64,000 nucleotides of DNA from Hormiphora californensis. Lineage: Eukaryota > Ctenophora > Tentaculata > Cydippida > Pleurobrachiidae. The position numbers were made by a program, and so were the translations under genes. The stretch covers positions 1,035,751 through 1,099,750 of the forward strand of contig CM035351.1 in the NCBI GenBank assembly GCA_020137815.1, read 5' to 3'. Shown here one piece after another: positions 45,979 to 62,303 of the stretch. Position 1 is the first letter of the stretch; each line of letters opens with the position of its first letter. Below the pieces are notes generated by a model. That model searched no databases, was not told the DNA's origin, and worked only from the letters and a program-made list of their open reading frames with translations.

Positions 45979-48138
45979 AGGGGGTACCCGGTACAGATAA
46001 TGTGGAGAGAGAAGGATGGAGACAAGGATTAGCTTTATTCCAGCTACTCGAGATCTAGTCGGTTTCTTGATTATTTAGGGGAAACCCCAAAGATATTGAT
46101 CCTTACCCTCATCAGAGACCTGGCCTTGTGAACAAGTCTCACAGGAGTTGGAGCCAAAATCATAGTTTGATTTAGTTCCTGAAAGTACAGGGCATTTGAG
46201 TTAAAAAGACAACGAATTTTTTTATTTAAAAACAGAAAACTCATTCAAATTTAGCATATAAAGGAGTAGGGCCAGTGTGAAATATCAAACCTGCACGACA
46301 CGGTGAACAAGAGGCATCATTTTTTGTTTCGGTATAATAGCCTGCTTCACAAGACTGGCATGCAACACTTCCATTTCTTCCCCCTTCTACTGGTGTCAAG
46401 TCACTCACACTAATGACTTTAGTACCAGGTGGACAAGTCACACAGATCGCATCACACTCTGAAGAGGGTGGTGGTATGAGGGATTCGGGAAATATAATGG
46501 TAGTGTGGACGTTGGAGGTTGTGGTGATGGTGGATTGGTTTTGGCTATTTTTTTTCAGTTTCTATGGTAACCAATAACGTACCCTTGACGTGGCATACTC
46601 TAGCATGAAGATCATCAAAGGCATCAGACAAAACGATGCTCCCCACATCTTCGACGTAGAACCCATCAGGAATAGTATGGGTGTGACTCCATAGTTGCTT
46701 GTGACTGGACCAATTCTTTGGGTCACGTCCATAAAGGTCGATCAGGAATTCTTTATATTGAACATAAACTCGAACTGTGATGCTGGTTTGGTCCTCTGTT
46801 TTGTGTATCGGTGATACGTCGTGCAGACCTGATGTCATTGCATTTTCTCGCATACTGAGCGTCATAACCTGTAATTTAGTGGGGTTAAAAACAGATGTCT
46901 GATGTATTATTTGTTGGTGAGTTCTGCGTTTGACCTGCCTGAAGACCATACGGCCTGGGATAGTGATACATCATAATTTTGAATCTTACCATGTATTACA
47001 TGGTAAGATTCAAAGTTATAGAGCGGAGTTGTTATTTTCCCTCCCCAACTATTGATGTCTCTCCGTAAATCATTTGTTGGCGCAGCACCCACATCCCATG
47101 TGCTAATGACCCCTGCAGTTATACACACTGTGACCCACCACTGTGACCCACCACTGTGATCCACAGTGGTACACAACTGGCATGGTGTGTGACATTCAAT
47201 CCCCTGTCACGTGATACGAGCTCATTGTACTCATTCACAGTGTGCTCCTCAATGACTGTGTAATCACTTTCACGCTTCACAATATCGGACACACTCAAAT
47301 TTCACACTAGCAGTACCCTTGTTGAGGCTCTCACGATAGTACTCAATCGACGGGGCGAGAGCGATTACAAATTGAAACAAGAATATTTGTCACCCTTTAC
47401 CTCAATGAATGTCTTGTTGAACTTTCTAAAGTTGATCCGCAAAGGAACCATCTTACTGTGTCCGGTAAAATCAATAGTTCGGTGTCTTGTACCTCCATCA
47501 TCCACCCCCACCAGACTGAAATGTCACATTGACAAGAGAATCTGAAAAATAGGAGACATTACTGCAAGAGACAAGAGAATCTGAAAAACAGCGGGTTATT
47601 TTATATGGCCCCAGGATTTAATTGGCAATTTATCTCCTCAATTTATTAATGTGGTTACTGGTCTACCAATAATACTATGAATGAGATCTGATCAGGATTG
47701 AATAGGGAGGAAATCAGATCTGGCGAGGGCCGAGGAAAATTACCGTTTTTGAGTGTAACCTCCAGATGATTACTATCGTTTTCGAGATGCAGACACCTCA
47801 AGTTGGTATTGTTACCGTCTACCCCTGGAGGGAGGGTATACTGTTATAATGAGGTGAAGAGATATAATGAGAAAGAGAGGGTAAAGAGAACAGGAAGGAG
47901 AAACGGAGAGGAGGAATAGGGATGAGAGAAGAGGAAAAAAAAGAGGAACTGTGCTGCAATGCCATGTGTAGTGACACACAAAAACCATGATCTGATTGTA
48001 ACCATGGAAACACTTGTAAAGTAACTGAACATTGTGACAACATGGTTGTTATGTGTGTGGGACAAGTGGCACTACTGTATACTAATTCAGATCTTTACCT
48101 GCAGTAACTAGGGCCAGTAGCAACAAGATGGGAACCAT
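33516..48138 (-). CDS. Adhesion G-protein-coupled receptor (HormR, GAIN/GPS, 7TM) with cysteine-rich repeats
   Basis: Reconstructed 5' to 3': 48138-48099 (signal peptide MVPILLLLALVTA), 47824-47744, 47515-47401, 47341-47274, 47153-46952, 46868-46583, 46458-46291, 46178-46107, 45911-45640, 45574-45445, 45264-45130, 44959-44754, 40183-39966, 39868-39724, 39534-39342, 39183-39083, 38912-38797, 38570-38372, 34601-~34425, 34298-34154, 33967-33842, 33725-33516. Exons 46458-45130 encode ephrin-receptor-like (GCC2/GCC3-type) repeats such as CQSCEAGYYT and CETCSQGQVS. Exon 44959 is a hormone-receptor-like domain (TLTCPHGGMATKVC, GSWARSDVSGC). GAIN follows, with a GPS: W, GCYI, CQCNHLTSFA, cleavage expected at HL|T. 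TM1 is in exon 38912, TM2-3 in 38570, TM4 in 34601 (FLRYNLGCWTVPVIF), TM5 in 34298 (CWMNPVWKTYTFILP), TM6-7 in the last two. Nearly all phases agree; the 47515 acceptor and the TM4/TM5 junction are each off by one base. Ligand unknown. Two introns host opposite-strand loci. Confidence 0.9.
35298..36399. repeat. 535-bp tandem duplication of GalNAc-transferase 5' region
   Basis: Copies 35298-35832 and 35865-36399 are nearly identical (567-bp period). Each includes the ATG and signal anchor of the transferase (ATG at 35604 and 36171). The 32-bp filler between them (35833-35864) also occurs at about 33222-33253. Confidence 0.9.
35604..38072 (+). pseudogene. Polypeptide N-acetylgalactosaminyltransferase, frameshifted
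   Basis: This family transfers GalNAc to Ser/Thr in the Golgi. Recognisable pieces in order: type II signal anchor (MVGRYLTKLLVIASATCLLL, in both duplicated copies), VVIVYYNEVP at about 36540, LLEVIVIDDASE near 36630, RGIEEAAGDLV and FDSHIEVSDLWLE near 36775-36850, IITEKPDAITVPHM near 36865-36905, YRAWMCGG near 37160, and a ricin-type lectin domain (LCIDTNG, ISHCH, QRFEFSG, CLTVF, CDTERLDQRW) at 37641-38072. These lie in different frames: at least six frame changes and in-frame stops occur, three within 60 bases around 36570-36630. Because the host receptor exons on either side are almost intact, gene decay is more likely than sequencing error alone. It sits in the intron between the TM3 and TM4 exons of the adhesion GPCR, on the opposite strand. 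Confidence 0.8.
40582..41661 (+). CDS. Ubiquitin-like protein with N-terminal helix and basic C-terminal helix (Ubl-A)
   Basis: Exons 40582-40611, 40674-40842, 41191-41403 and 41498-41661 join in phase to give 191 aa. Residues 1-66 form an acidic coiled-coil-like helix (DDLETIDRTLARLRRIEE). Residues 67-137 are a ubiquitin fold: ITIYVKMWAMKANTQNIHV, DTVGDLKEKIAG, ENDQSLESYGISSGSTLYLS. It then reads LLGGGMAPD, so a Gly-Gly at the position of ubiquitin's C terminus is kept but followed by 54 more residues, ending in a strongly basic helix (RRKRMIKERIEKLKKRIMEL). Cleavage after GG could in principle release a conjugatable form; a non-conjugating Ubl adaptor is equally possible. It is the most diverged member of the cluster and lies in the intron between the HormR and GAIN exons of the adhesion GPCR. 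Confidence 0.75.
42011..42520 (+). pseudogene. Broken ubiquitin-like gene copy (Ubl-psi)
   Basis: Matches Ubl-C (44039-44565) closely, including intron sequence, but lacks the first exon start (its place is taken by a TCACGTCGTCACAC repeat). It is interrupted at 42137-42304 by an inserted hairpin and breaks off in the second exon near 42520, where sequence copied from the host receptor's GAIN exon begins. The near identity of intron bases to Ubl-C shows the duplication is recent. Confidence 0.8.
42137..42304. mobile_element. Hairpin insertion with 13-bp target duplication
   Basis: Perfect 48-bp inverted arms (42181-42228 and 42245-42292) around a 16-base loop. The insertion is bordered by two copies of GGAGAACTAAAAG (42124-42136 and 42292-42304). 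Removing it restores the Ubl reading frame of the copy. It looks like a foldback transposon or MITE. Confidence 0.7.
42556..42790 (-). pseudogene. Duplicated fragment of the adhesion GPCR GAIN exon
   Basis: On the minus strand it closely matches the 5' part of exon 40183-39966 (DKVQKIGDYVATSA and TIETPET) plus its acceptor and upstream intron, with the intron part present twice (near 42715 and 42770). It lacks the 3' part and its donor, so it should not be spliced in. It is fused to the end of the broken ubiquitin-like copy. Confidence 0.8.
43249..43829 (+). CDS. Ubiquitin-like protein with basic C-terminal helix (Ubl-B)
   Basis: Two exons, 43249-43522 and 43675-43829, joined in phase 1; 142 aa. 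Residues 1-90 are a divergent ubiquitin-like fold: MDFQIEIVEDS, SPCDTVGDLKDTLELEHG, then GELEDDKTLEECGISSGSVV, the last resembling the ubiquitin LxDYNIxxxSTL segment. No Gly-Gly follows; the fold runs into FYTQGLC and a long, highly charged helix (REELLKAKQKERLLRKKERK) to a terminal KKRIKEL. It is a paralogue of Ubl-C with the same exon structure and differs from Ubl-A in lacking the N-terminal helix. The absence of GG suggests it is not conjugated. Function unknown; the basic helix could bind nucleic acid or form a coiled coil. Confidence 0.8.
44039..44565 (+). CDS. Ubiquitin-like protein with basic C-terminal helix (Ubl-C)
   Basis: Two exons, 44039-44312 and 44411-44565, joined in phase 1; 142 aa. 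The fold reads MDFQIEIVQDI, SPCDTVADLKDTLELEHG, GKLEDDKTLEECGISAGSVI. The second exon encodes MCPPKDEFDQQRELMKEE and a basic helix (AKQKERLLRKKKRKEKQKEL). Its tail is nearly identical to that of Ubl-B. The intron sequence is almost the same as in Ubl-psi, so the two arose by a recent duplication. Like Ubl-B it has no C-terminal Gly-Gly. Confidence 0.8.
45356..45406. repeat. Perfect hairpin, 25-bp arms, 1-base loop
   Basis: Arms 45356-45380 and 45382-45406 (CTTGTTGAGTAAGGGGGAAG and onward) are exact complements around one G. It lies in an intron of the adhesion GPCR. Confidence 0.9.
45912..45975. repeat. GA microsatellite in GPCR intron
   Basis: About 60 bp of pure GA next to the splice acceptor of the exon at 45911; on the coding strand it is a CT run and serves as the polypyrimidine tract. 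Confidence 0.9.
46978..47014. repeat. Palindrome inside a GPCR coding exon
   Basis: Perfect 18-bp arms (46978-46995, 46997-47014) around a single T. It lies in the exon 47153-46952 and keeps the reading frame open. Confidence 0.85.
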
Positions 48139-55988
<7,850 letters not shown>

Positions 55989-56547
55989 CTACTTCTCAGG
56001 TGCAGAAGGCCCAAAGTTAGCGCCGATTAGTATCTGCCCATTGGGTAGGTGAGTGTCTACAATAGCATGAATCTCCTCTGGAGCCCCTCTAAACCACTCT
56101 CCAGTCCCCCCTCCACTAGCAGTCTGAAGAGCCCCAGTCATTGCATTCAGGGAGTGAGATGCAGCGATAGTGTTATCATCCTCAACACTAGACAACACCA
56201 ATGCAACCCCAAACTTCCTATCATTTTGGTAGATAATAGCATGGACCTGATGAGAAGAGGAAATTAGCATGAGGATCCGAGGAACTGTGAGTTAATTTAT
56301 TGTAGATTATTTCAAAATTCTGGGATTACTTACCTGATCATCCACAAACAGGTTCACTATCCCCAGGTGTGGGATTAGTTTTCCCCATTGTTAGGGATTC
56401 TAGGGATATCTTGTCCAGGATACACCGAGAGAGGTTGTCTTGATTGTCCTTGTGGAGCACTACATACCACTTGGATAACACCTTCTCAAACTGGTGCTGT
56501 GATTTGGAGTCGTTCAGGGTGTACACCAATATGGCTGTTAGGGTCAT
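55989..56547 (-). CDS. Unrecognised two-exon gene with a 1-base slip
   Basis: Exon 56547-56334 begins MTLTAILVYTLNDSKSQHQF and ends at GAT GAT CAG|GTAAGT. Exon 56246-55989 continues VHAIIYQNDRKFGVALVLSS to a stop. The first exon is open only if one A is removed from the AAAA run at 56379-56382 (minus strand GGGGAAAAC), giving the hydrophobic stretch GKLIPHLGIVNLFVDDQ that joins the second exon in phase. The product would be about 157 aa, alpha/beta in appearance, with no signal peptide or membrane segment. I do not recognise the family; a longin- or roadblock-like fold is conceivable but unsupported. Same strand as its neighbours glutathione reductase and DHODH. Confidence 0.6.
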
Positions 56548-57150
56548 GGTATGCTGAGCAGGGAAGGAGGTGTTAGTAGGGTATATAATTAGCAGGGAAG
56601 GAGATATTCTTCTTCTTCTGGGAGGACGCTGGCTAGTCCGAAGCACTAGCCAGTAAGGGGTGGGTGCCATGGGGCTCCCGTTCCCCGTCCTGGGGCCTCC
56701 CGTTCCCCGTCCTGGATATTAGTAGGGTATATAATTAGCAGGGTAGGAGATGTTTAGGGTAGGGTGTTAGTATCGAAAAGTGCTGACCAGGGAAGGAGAT
56801 GTATTAGTATCGAATAGTGCTGAGCAGGGAGGGAGATGTATTAGCAAGGGAAGAAACAAGGGATTAAAACACGGCTGTTTTTTAGAAACGATGATAACAA
56901 AAACATTATCACAGATAAAATGTAGTCTTCCATAATCTCTATTATAATTTGGAAATGTCGCTAGCAACCGTTTGTGCACGTGCAAATTGAAGAGGTTGTT
57001 AGGGCCTAGGGGCGGGTTGGTTTATACTGCACGTGCAGATTAGTACAGCGGAAGGACAGCGCTCTTGGGCAAGGGGAGTGGGCATTTGAGAGAACGGGCG
57101 CTGTAAATCAACGGGTTTTCTAGTCCGGAAAATAGAGAATTAAAACTTGT

Positions 57151-57593
57151 GCCATCACACAGACAGTGCCATCACACAGACAGTGCCAACACACAGACAG
57201 TGCCAACACACAGACAGTGCCAACACACAGACAGTGCCATCACACAGACAGTGCCAACACACAGACAGTGCCAACACACAGACAGTGCCAACACACAGAC
57301 AGTGCCAACACACAGACAGTGCCAACACACAGACAGTGCCAACACACAGACAGTGCCAACACACAGACAGTGCCAACACACAGACAGTGCCATCACACAG
57401 ACAGTGCCATCACACAGACAGTGCCAACACACAGACAGTGCCATCACACAGACAGTGCCAACACACAGACAGTGCCAACACACAGACAGTGCCAACACAC
57501 AGACAGTGCCAACACACAGACAGTGCCAACACACAGACAGTGCCATCACACAGACAGTGCCACCACACAGACAGTGCCAACACACAGACATAT
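57151..57593. repeat. 17-bp minisatellite
   Basis: About 26 near-perfect copies of CAACACACAGACAGTGC with CAA/CAT variants. Because 17 is not a multiple of three, it is open in several frames; those ORFs are not genes. Confidence 0.97.
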
Positions 57594-57626
57594 AAAACCA
57601 GGTTGCAAAAGATAAAGCATTGCATT

Positions 57627-59014
57627 TTAAGGGTACACCTCGGCGAAATTTTTGTCGAGTGCCCGCTTAGCTCTCCATATGGGGTTGTAGGGCATACCAA
57701 GCCGACCTCAAATATGCAATTTTAGCCCTTAACTCGAATTCATATTTTTGCTGCAGCCCCTCAAAGTAGGAAAAAAAGGACCCGAAATAGAGGATTTTAA
57801 GGTCCCTAAATTTTCATTTTAGGGGTAGCATGCTGAAATTTTGGGGATTTGTAGAGGATGCCAAGGTGTTTCAGCCAAAACAAAAAATTTTTGAAATGTT
57901 GCTCATTTTTTTGTCTGAGACCACTTTACTTTTTTTCAACTTTGAGGCCCTGTTTGTCTATGTTCCTATGGACTGGTAAGGATAAAAATTGGTGAGAAGA
58001 TGCTCCTAACAATTTTTAAAGTAGCCACAAATTTTCAGAAGGTCCGAATTTGAAATGTGACCAGGAGAAAGGAAAATGTGGTGCTAGGGTATCTGCAAAA
58101 ACCCTTATTTTTTTAGCAACATTGTACCTCATCCAAAAATTATAAGTTTTAGGGCTAGAGAGCTGAAATTTTGGGGATTTGTAGAGGATTCCCAGGTGTA
58201 TCAGGGAAAATTGTAATTTTTGGTTTGGAGCCCAATTTTTTTTCCGGGAATACTTCACTTTTCTTCGACTTTGAGGCCCTGTTTGACCATGTTCACATGG
58301 TCCGTTAAGGATGAAAATTGGTCAGAAGTTGCGTCTAACATTTTTCTATGTCGCTGCAAAATTTTATGCTTAACGATCAAGAAACACATCCCACAGAGAA
58401 CAAAATGTGATGGTCGTATGTTGGAAAAAGGATATTTCCACATATCCGTTTCAGCGTTGTTTCAAGCAAAGTTTGCATCATCTAAGATTCGTAAAACATG
58501 AATTTATTCAACTTACCAGGTAAGTTACCTTTACAATTAGCGATGGCCAGCTTTTTCAAGTGCTTCAATCAACTGTAACAATACCTGAACCTTCCATACT
58601 ACTGTCAATAGGTTACATTGTTATTATTTATTAATTTTCGCATGGTTCAAATGCTATCTACTTATATATAGAGGCGCGAAAGTGTGTAAAAAATTTCAAA
58701 TAAAACATTTTTCAAACTCCAAACCACAAAAAACAGACACTGAAAATATTCAAATTCCTATCATTACTATTATTATTGCATAACAGTTACGTAATCGGAT
58801 CTTTTCAGCATGCTACCCCTAAAATGAAAATTTAGGGACCTTAAAATCCTCTATTTCGGGTCCTTTTTTTCCTACTTTGAGGGGCTGCAGCAAAAATATG
58901 AATTCGAGTTAAGGGCTAAAATTGCATATTTGAGGTCGGCTTGGTATGCCCTACAACCCCATATGGAGAGCTAAGCGGGCACTCGACAAAAATTTCGCCG
59001 AGGTGTACCCTTAA
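57627..59014. mobile_element. TTAA-flanked transposon with 207-bp terminal inverted repeats
   Basis: The element 57631-59010 (1380 bp) begins GGGTACACCTCGGCGAAATT and ends with the complement. Arms 57631-57837 and 58804-59010 match without a visible difference. TTAA stands at both borders (57627-57630, 59011-59014), the target duplication typical of piggyBac-type elements. The interior contains two diverged copies of a roughly 330-bp unit (GAAATTTTGGGGATTTGTAG). No transposase is encoded, so it is non-autonomous. Confidence 0.85.
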
Positions 59015-59150
59015 TAAATTAGACGCTTTTCCCCTCCATGATTTATAGTACCTCTAATAAATAAGTTACTAAAAAAGAAGTTAGAAGGTCTCTCCCTCTC
59101 ACTCTCCCCTCCATATTTCATAGTATTATTCAAAACTCTCTCTCCCCTCT

Positions 59151-60602
59151 CTACTTCTTCTCCTCCTCCTCCTCATCCCCCTTCTCCTGTTGCTGGGGTG
59201 GCAGCTCCAGAGGCTCCACCAGCTGCTGGCTAAATATCAACTTCACAAAATCATCATGAATTCTGTTCAGTGTCCTATTCTCCACCCCTTTCACATCAGC
59301 TCCCACTGCCATTTGAACATTGGTAAACCCGTCAGCAGTGACCAGCTCCACCAACTCCCGTTTCATCCTCCTCACCATCCCAGGTCCCTGGTACACCAGA
59401 GCAGTGTATAGTTGGACTAGGGAGGCACCCGCCCTTATCTTCTCATAGGCATCCTGCGCAGTACTGATCCCACCAACCCCAATAATTGGAACAGCCCCGT
59501 CTGTTAGCGTGTAAACCTTTCTAATCATAGCAGTAGATTTGTCCTTGAGGGGTGCTCCACTAAGCCCACCTTTAGCGGTCTTGTTATCACTAACAAGACT
59601 ATCAGGTCGGGAAATGGTAGTGTTACTGACAATCACACCACTCACACCATACTGGGGGTTTAACACAATATCAACAATGTCCTGCAGCTGCTCATCCGTC
59701 AAATCAGGACTTATCTTCAACAACAAGGCCTTGCACCGGGTACCTCCGGAGCTCTTGTGTACCCGTTCCGCCCGTCCGGAGATGTGACGTAGCATCCGGG
59801 CGAGGTTGTCTTTGTGTTGCAAGTCCCGGAGACCCGGGGTGTTGGGGGAACTGACATTAATGACAATGTAATCACTGAACTTTCCCAACTTTTCAACGCC
59901 TTTACAGTAGTCATTGGTTGGGTTCCGCGTTGTTTTGTTGATACCCAGGTTGAGGCCCAGGACACCATCCGCCGGAGGCAGAACAAACTTGACCAGGAAT
60001 TTCGGGATGGTGATTTTAATCCCGGGAGATGGAGCATCTGCCGAGCCAGGTGCCGCTGATGTACCATTTCCCTTCTTTCCTTTTTGTGATGCTTTTTTCA
60101 ACAGATTCACCGCTCCCCACGACCACCGCAAGTTTCTCTCCACCGCGTCCAGTCCCTTGCTGGGGAATCCGTAACAATTAATAACAGCCTGGTCATCAGA
60201 CAACCTGAACACTCTAGGTTTTGGGTTGCCTGGCTGCGGTTTTGGGGTCACACTCCCACCCTCAATAAACCCAAAACCCAGCCTGTGGAGAGACTTAGCT
60301 GCCTCGCAATCCTTATCGAACCCTGCCGCTAGCCCAATGGGATTGTTAAAGGTCATACCCATTACGGTGGTACGGAGACAGGCAGGTTTATAGTCTGTAT
60401 CCCGGGGTGCTATCTTACAGCGGACAGCGTAGAGAGCCATTCGGTGAGCTACCTCTGGGTCCAGTCTAGCAGCACAGGGCATGAGAATACTCTCCTCGAA
60501 CACGTCATAGATCTCAGGGGTTGTGATGAGCCTTTGGGCACACCATGCCCCAATTGCGTAGCTCAGCCATTTTGTACCTCGGGATCGGTACCATGACGAC
60601 AT
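59151..60602 (-). CDS. Dihydroorotate dehydrogenase, class 2 (mitochondrial)
   Basis: Single exon, 483 aa. It catalyses the fourth step of pyrimidine synthesis, dihydroorotate to orotate with FMN, passing electrons to quinone in the inner mitochondrial membrane. Landmarks: N-terminal hydrophobic/amphipathic segment (SYAIGAWCAQ, then the quinone-tunnel helices to about 65), NNPIGLAAGFDK at 86-97, EGGSVTPKPQPGNPKPR at 114-130, CYGFPSKG at 143, NVSSPNTPGLRD at 249-260 with the class-2 catalytic serine, KISPDLT at 297, and the FMN phosphate site GVGGIS (375-380) with QLYTALVYQGP. Two features exceed the usual ~395 aa: a low-complexity insert at about 165-212 (KKASQKGKKGNG, PGSADAPSPG) and a C-terminal extension after 435 ending in an acidic EEEEEKK tail. 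Start chosen as the first ATG. The gene is intronless, unlike its neighbours. Confidence 0.95.
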   Translation of the reverse strand: MSSWYRSRGTKWLSYAIGAWCAQRLITTPEIYDVFEESILMPCAARLDPEVAHRMALYAVRCKIAPRDTDYKPACLRTTVMGMTFNNPIGLAAGFDKDCEAAKSLHRLGFGFIEGGSVTPKPQPGNPKPRVFRLSDDQAVINCYGFPSKGLDAVERNLRWSWGAVNLLKKASQKGKKGNGTSAAPGSADAPSPGIKITIPKFLVKFVLPPADGVLGLNLGINKTTRNPTNDYCKGVEKLGKFSDYIVINVSSPNTPGLRDLQHKDNLARMLRHISGRAERVHKSSGGTRCKALLLKISPDLTDEQLQDIVDIVLNPQYGVSGVIVSNTTISRPDSLVSDNKTAKGGLSGAPLKDKSTAMIRKVYTLTDGAVPIIGVGGISTAQDAYEKIRAGASLVQLYTALVYQGPGMVRRMKRELVELVTADGFTNVQMAVGADVKGVENRTLNRIHDDFVKLIFSQQLVEPLELPPQQQEKGDEEEEEKK

Positions 60603-60805
60603 CGCACAGCTATCATGGAGGGAGACATTTAGGGGGCCCGGGGGTAGGGAATAAGGGAGAGAAGGGAATAGTGAATAGGGAAATGGGGGAGCAGGGAGCA
60701 GGGAATAAGAAACATGGCTAGATACAGGGGGTATAGTTAGGGCAAGTAAGGGTAAGACTAGTTATTAGAAACGAGCTAACAATTTTATTAAGTATAAAAA
60801 CATTA

Positions 60806-61292
60806 TTATCCATCAAGTGTCTGTGCCTTATCAACCAAAACTTCTGAACTCTGGTCACTCTCTAACATAGCAATATCACTTTCAATCGAGTCTATATTCT
60901 GTTTCAAAACACCCTGCTCTGATTGTAACTCTCCCTGCTCTTCCTCTCTCCACTTCCTTCTCGAAAAGTTCTTCCAATCTTTGAGGGAGTACAACCCGCT
61001 GGCAAGAGCCACACCACCTATACCAACCACAAAACATGAAACTGTGATAAGGGTTGCTTTCTTGAGGGCCCTGCTAGCAAGTTTCACGGGGTCCTCAACC
61101 CCCTCCCCCTTGATCGGCCCTGACATGCCGTACTTCTTTTTCGAGCTGCTATACCCCATTTTAAAGCCAGCAAGAAGTCCGATAGTTCCCAATACCAGCC
61201 GCAAATACAAGTTTCGCTACACGGATCTTGTGACGTTTCTCCAGAATTGGGTTCTTATTTTCCTCATTGGGTGAGGAGGGAGTAGCCGTCAT
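60806..61292 (-). CDS. TMEM242-like small membrane protein, with a 1-base slip
   Basis: From ATG at 61292 (MTATPSSPNEENKNPI) the frame runs to about 61190, where removing one G from the GGG run at 61188-61190 joins LVFAAGIG to TIGLLAGFKMG and continues to the stop at 60806; 161 aa. Two hydrophobic helices are visible (LVFAAGIGTIGLLAGF and TLITVSCFVVGIGGVALASG), separated by a basic SSSKKK loop and LASRALKKAT, followed by LYSLKDWKNFSRRKW and an acidic helical tail. The order and motifs resemble TMEM242, a mitochondrial inner-membrane protein implicated in ATP synthase assembly. The match is from memory of family features, so moderate confidence. Confidence 0.6.
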
Positions 61293-61586
61293 GTCTCTGC
61301 TGAGTTTACATGGTGATTGGGACTAAAGTGTGAGAGAAGGGGGTTAGGGTAAAATACTCAATAAACATAACACTCGAGAGACTTTCTGAAATATCCAGGT
61401 TAAGTTTTAAAGGAAAATACAATATATCACTCAATTCAGTATCCAGCACTGTCAAATATAAAACTTATAGGGAGTGACAACTCCATCTACTCTGTAGAAG
61501 TGGAAACTCCAACTACCTCTACTCTTACTCTGTAGAAGGGGAACTCCTCTACTCCTCCACCTAGGACTGCCTCTATTCCCTCCACT

Positions 61587-62303
61587 CTATTCTGTCGGAG
61601 GAGCAACTGCATAGGGTCCAAACACCTGTTCCTCCCAAATAACCTTTCCATCGCAAGCACAGATCCTCTTGGAATTCTGAGCGACCCCCGGTGACCGACC
61701 TATAATTCCACACGCCACCTTTTTTGAACCATCAACCGATTGAAGTACAAGTGACCGACCAATACAATCAGAAATGTCAAGCTTCTGACTTTCAGAGAAA
61801 AACCTCGTTTCACCCGCTGAACCGTCTGATTCGATAAGACCCAAAATTCCTTGGTCTTCCTTATCTGCTGAAGACAGGATGGGTCCGGTTGAAAGACATG
61901 CATTCGAAATGTCACCAAATTCGTTGACAGAAACCTGGTATCGACCTGGCTCCAGGCCAGACACCGTTCCATCGACACAGACAGAATCTTCATCTTGAAC
62001 CAACCTGATGACACCTTTAGTACCAATACCACCAACAATGGCTACTGCAGCCCCTTTGATCGCAGCAGTACTACTAATCCCAACTAACTTTACATTGTCA
62101 TAGACAGACTTTAGCTTGCTCTCGACCTCGTGAATTGGTCCGTTTGTCTCGAGTGTTAGCCGACCTGCCTCGTTGTCAAGATCCTTTACAACGCCAGTAC
62201 CGGATAAAATCTTTTCAACAGATGCTGGTGTGGGATGATCGTGATTTTGGGGGAAGAGAAACTCAACCAATTTCATGAAAACGCCACAATACCTAAACAA
62301 CAT
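61587..62303 (-). CDS. Copper chaperone for superoxide dismutase (CCS), metal sites largely lost
   Basis: Single exon, up to 238 aa; the second ATG (62276, MKLVEFLF) may be the true start because an acceptor-like GTTTAG lies between. CCS delivers copper to and oxidises Cu/Zn SOD1 in the cytosol. Domain 1 (about 10-78) follows the heavy-metal-associated fold (GTGVVKDLDNEAGRLTLETN), but where MxCxxC is expected the sequence reads FPQNHDHPTPAS. Domain 2 (about 80-205) is SOD-like (GGIGTKGVIRLVQ, GLEPGRYQVSVNEFGDIS, IGRSLVLQS, KVACGIIGRSPG), without the His ligands of the usual HxH segment. The C-terminal copper motif survives: Cys215-x-Cys217 in ICACDGKVIWEEQ. So recognition fold and transfer motif remain while domain-1 capture and SOD-like metal sites do not. 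Confidence 0.88.
   Translation of the reverse strand: MLFRYCGVFMKLVEFLFPQNHDHPTPASVEKILSGTGVVKDLDNEAGRLTLETNGPIHEVESKLKSVYDNVKLVGISSTAAIKGAAVAIVGGIGTKGVIRLVQDEDSVCVDGTVSGLEPGRYQVSVNEFGDISNACLSTGPILSSADKEDQGILGLIESDGSAGETRFFSESQKLDISDCIGRSLVLQSVDGSKKVACGIIGRSPGVAQNSKRICACDGKVIWEEQVFGPYAVAPPTE

Noticed and set aside
47159-47400. Apparent multiple frameshifts in the GPCR ectodomain
   Set aside because: Short introns at 47342-47400 and 47154-47273 with matching phases explain them without indels.
57147-57725. Several 140- to 190-codon ORFs on both strands
   Set aside because: All are translations of the 17-bp minisatellite.
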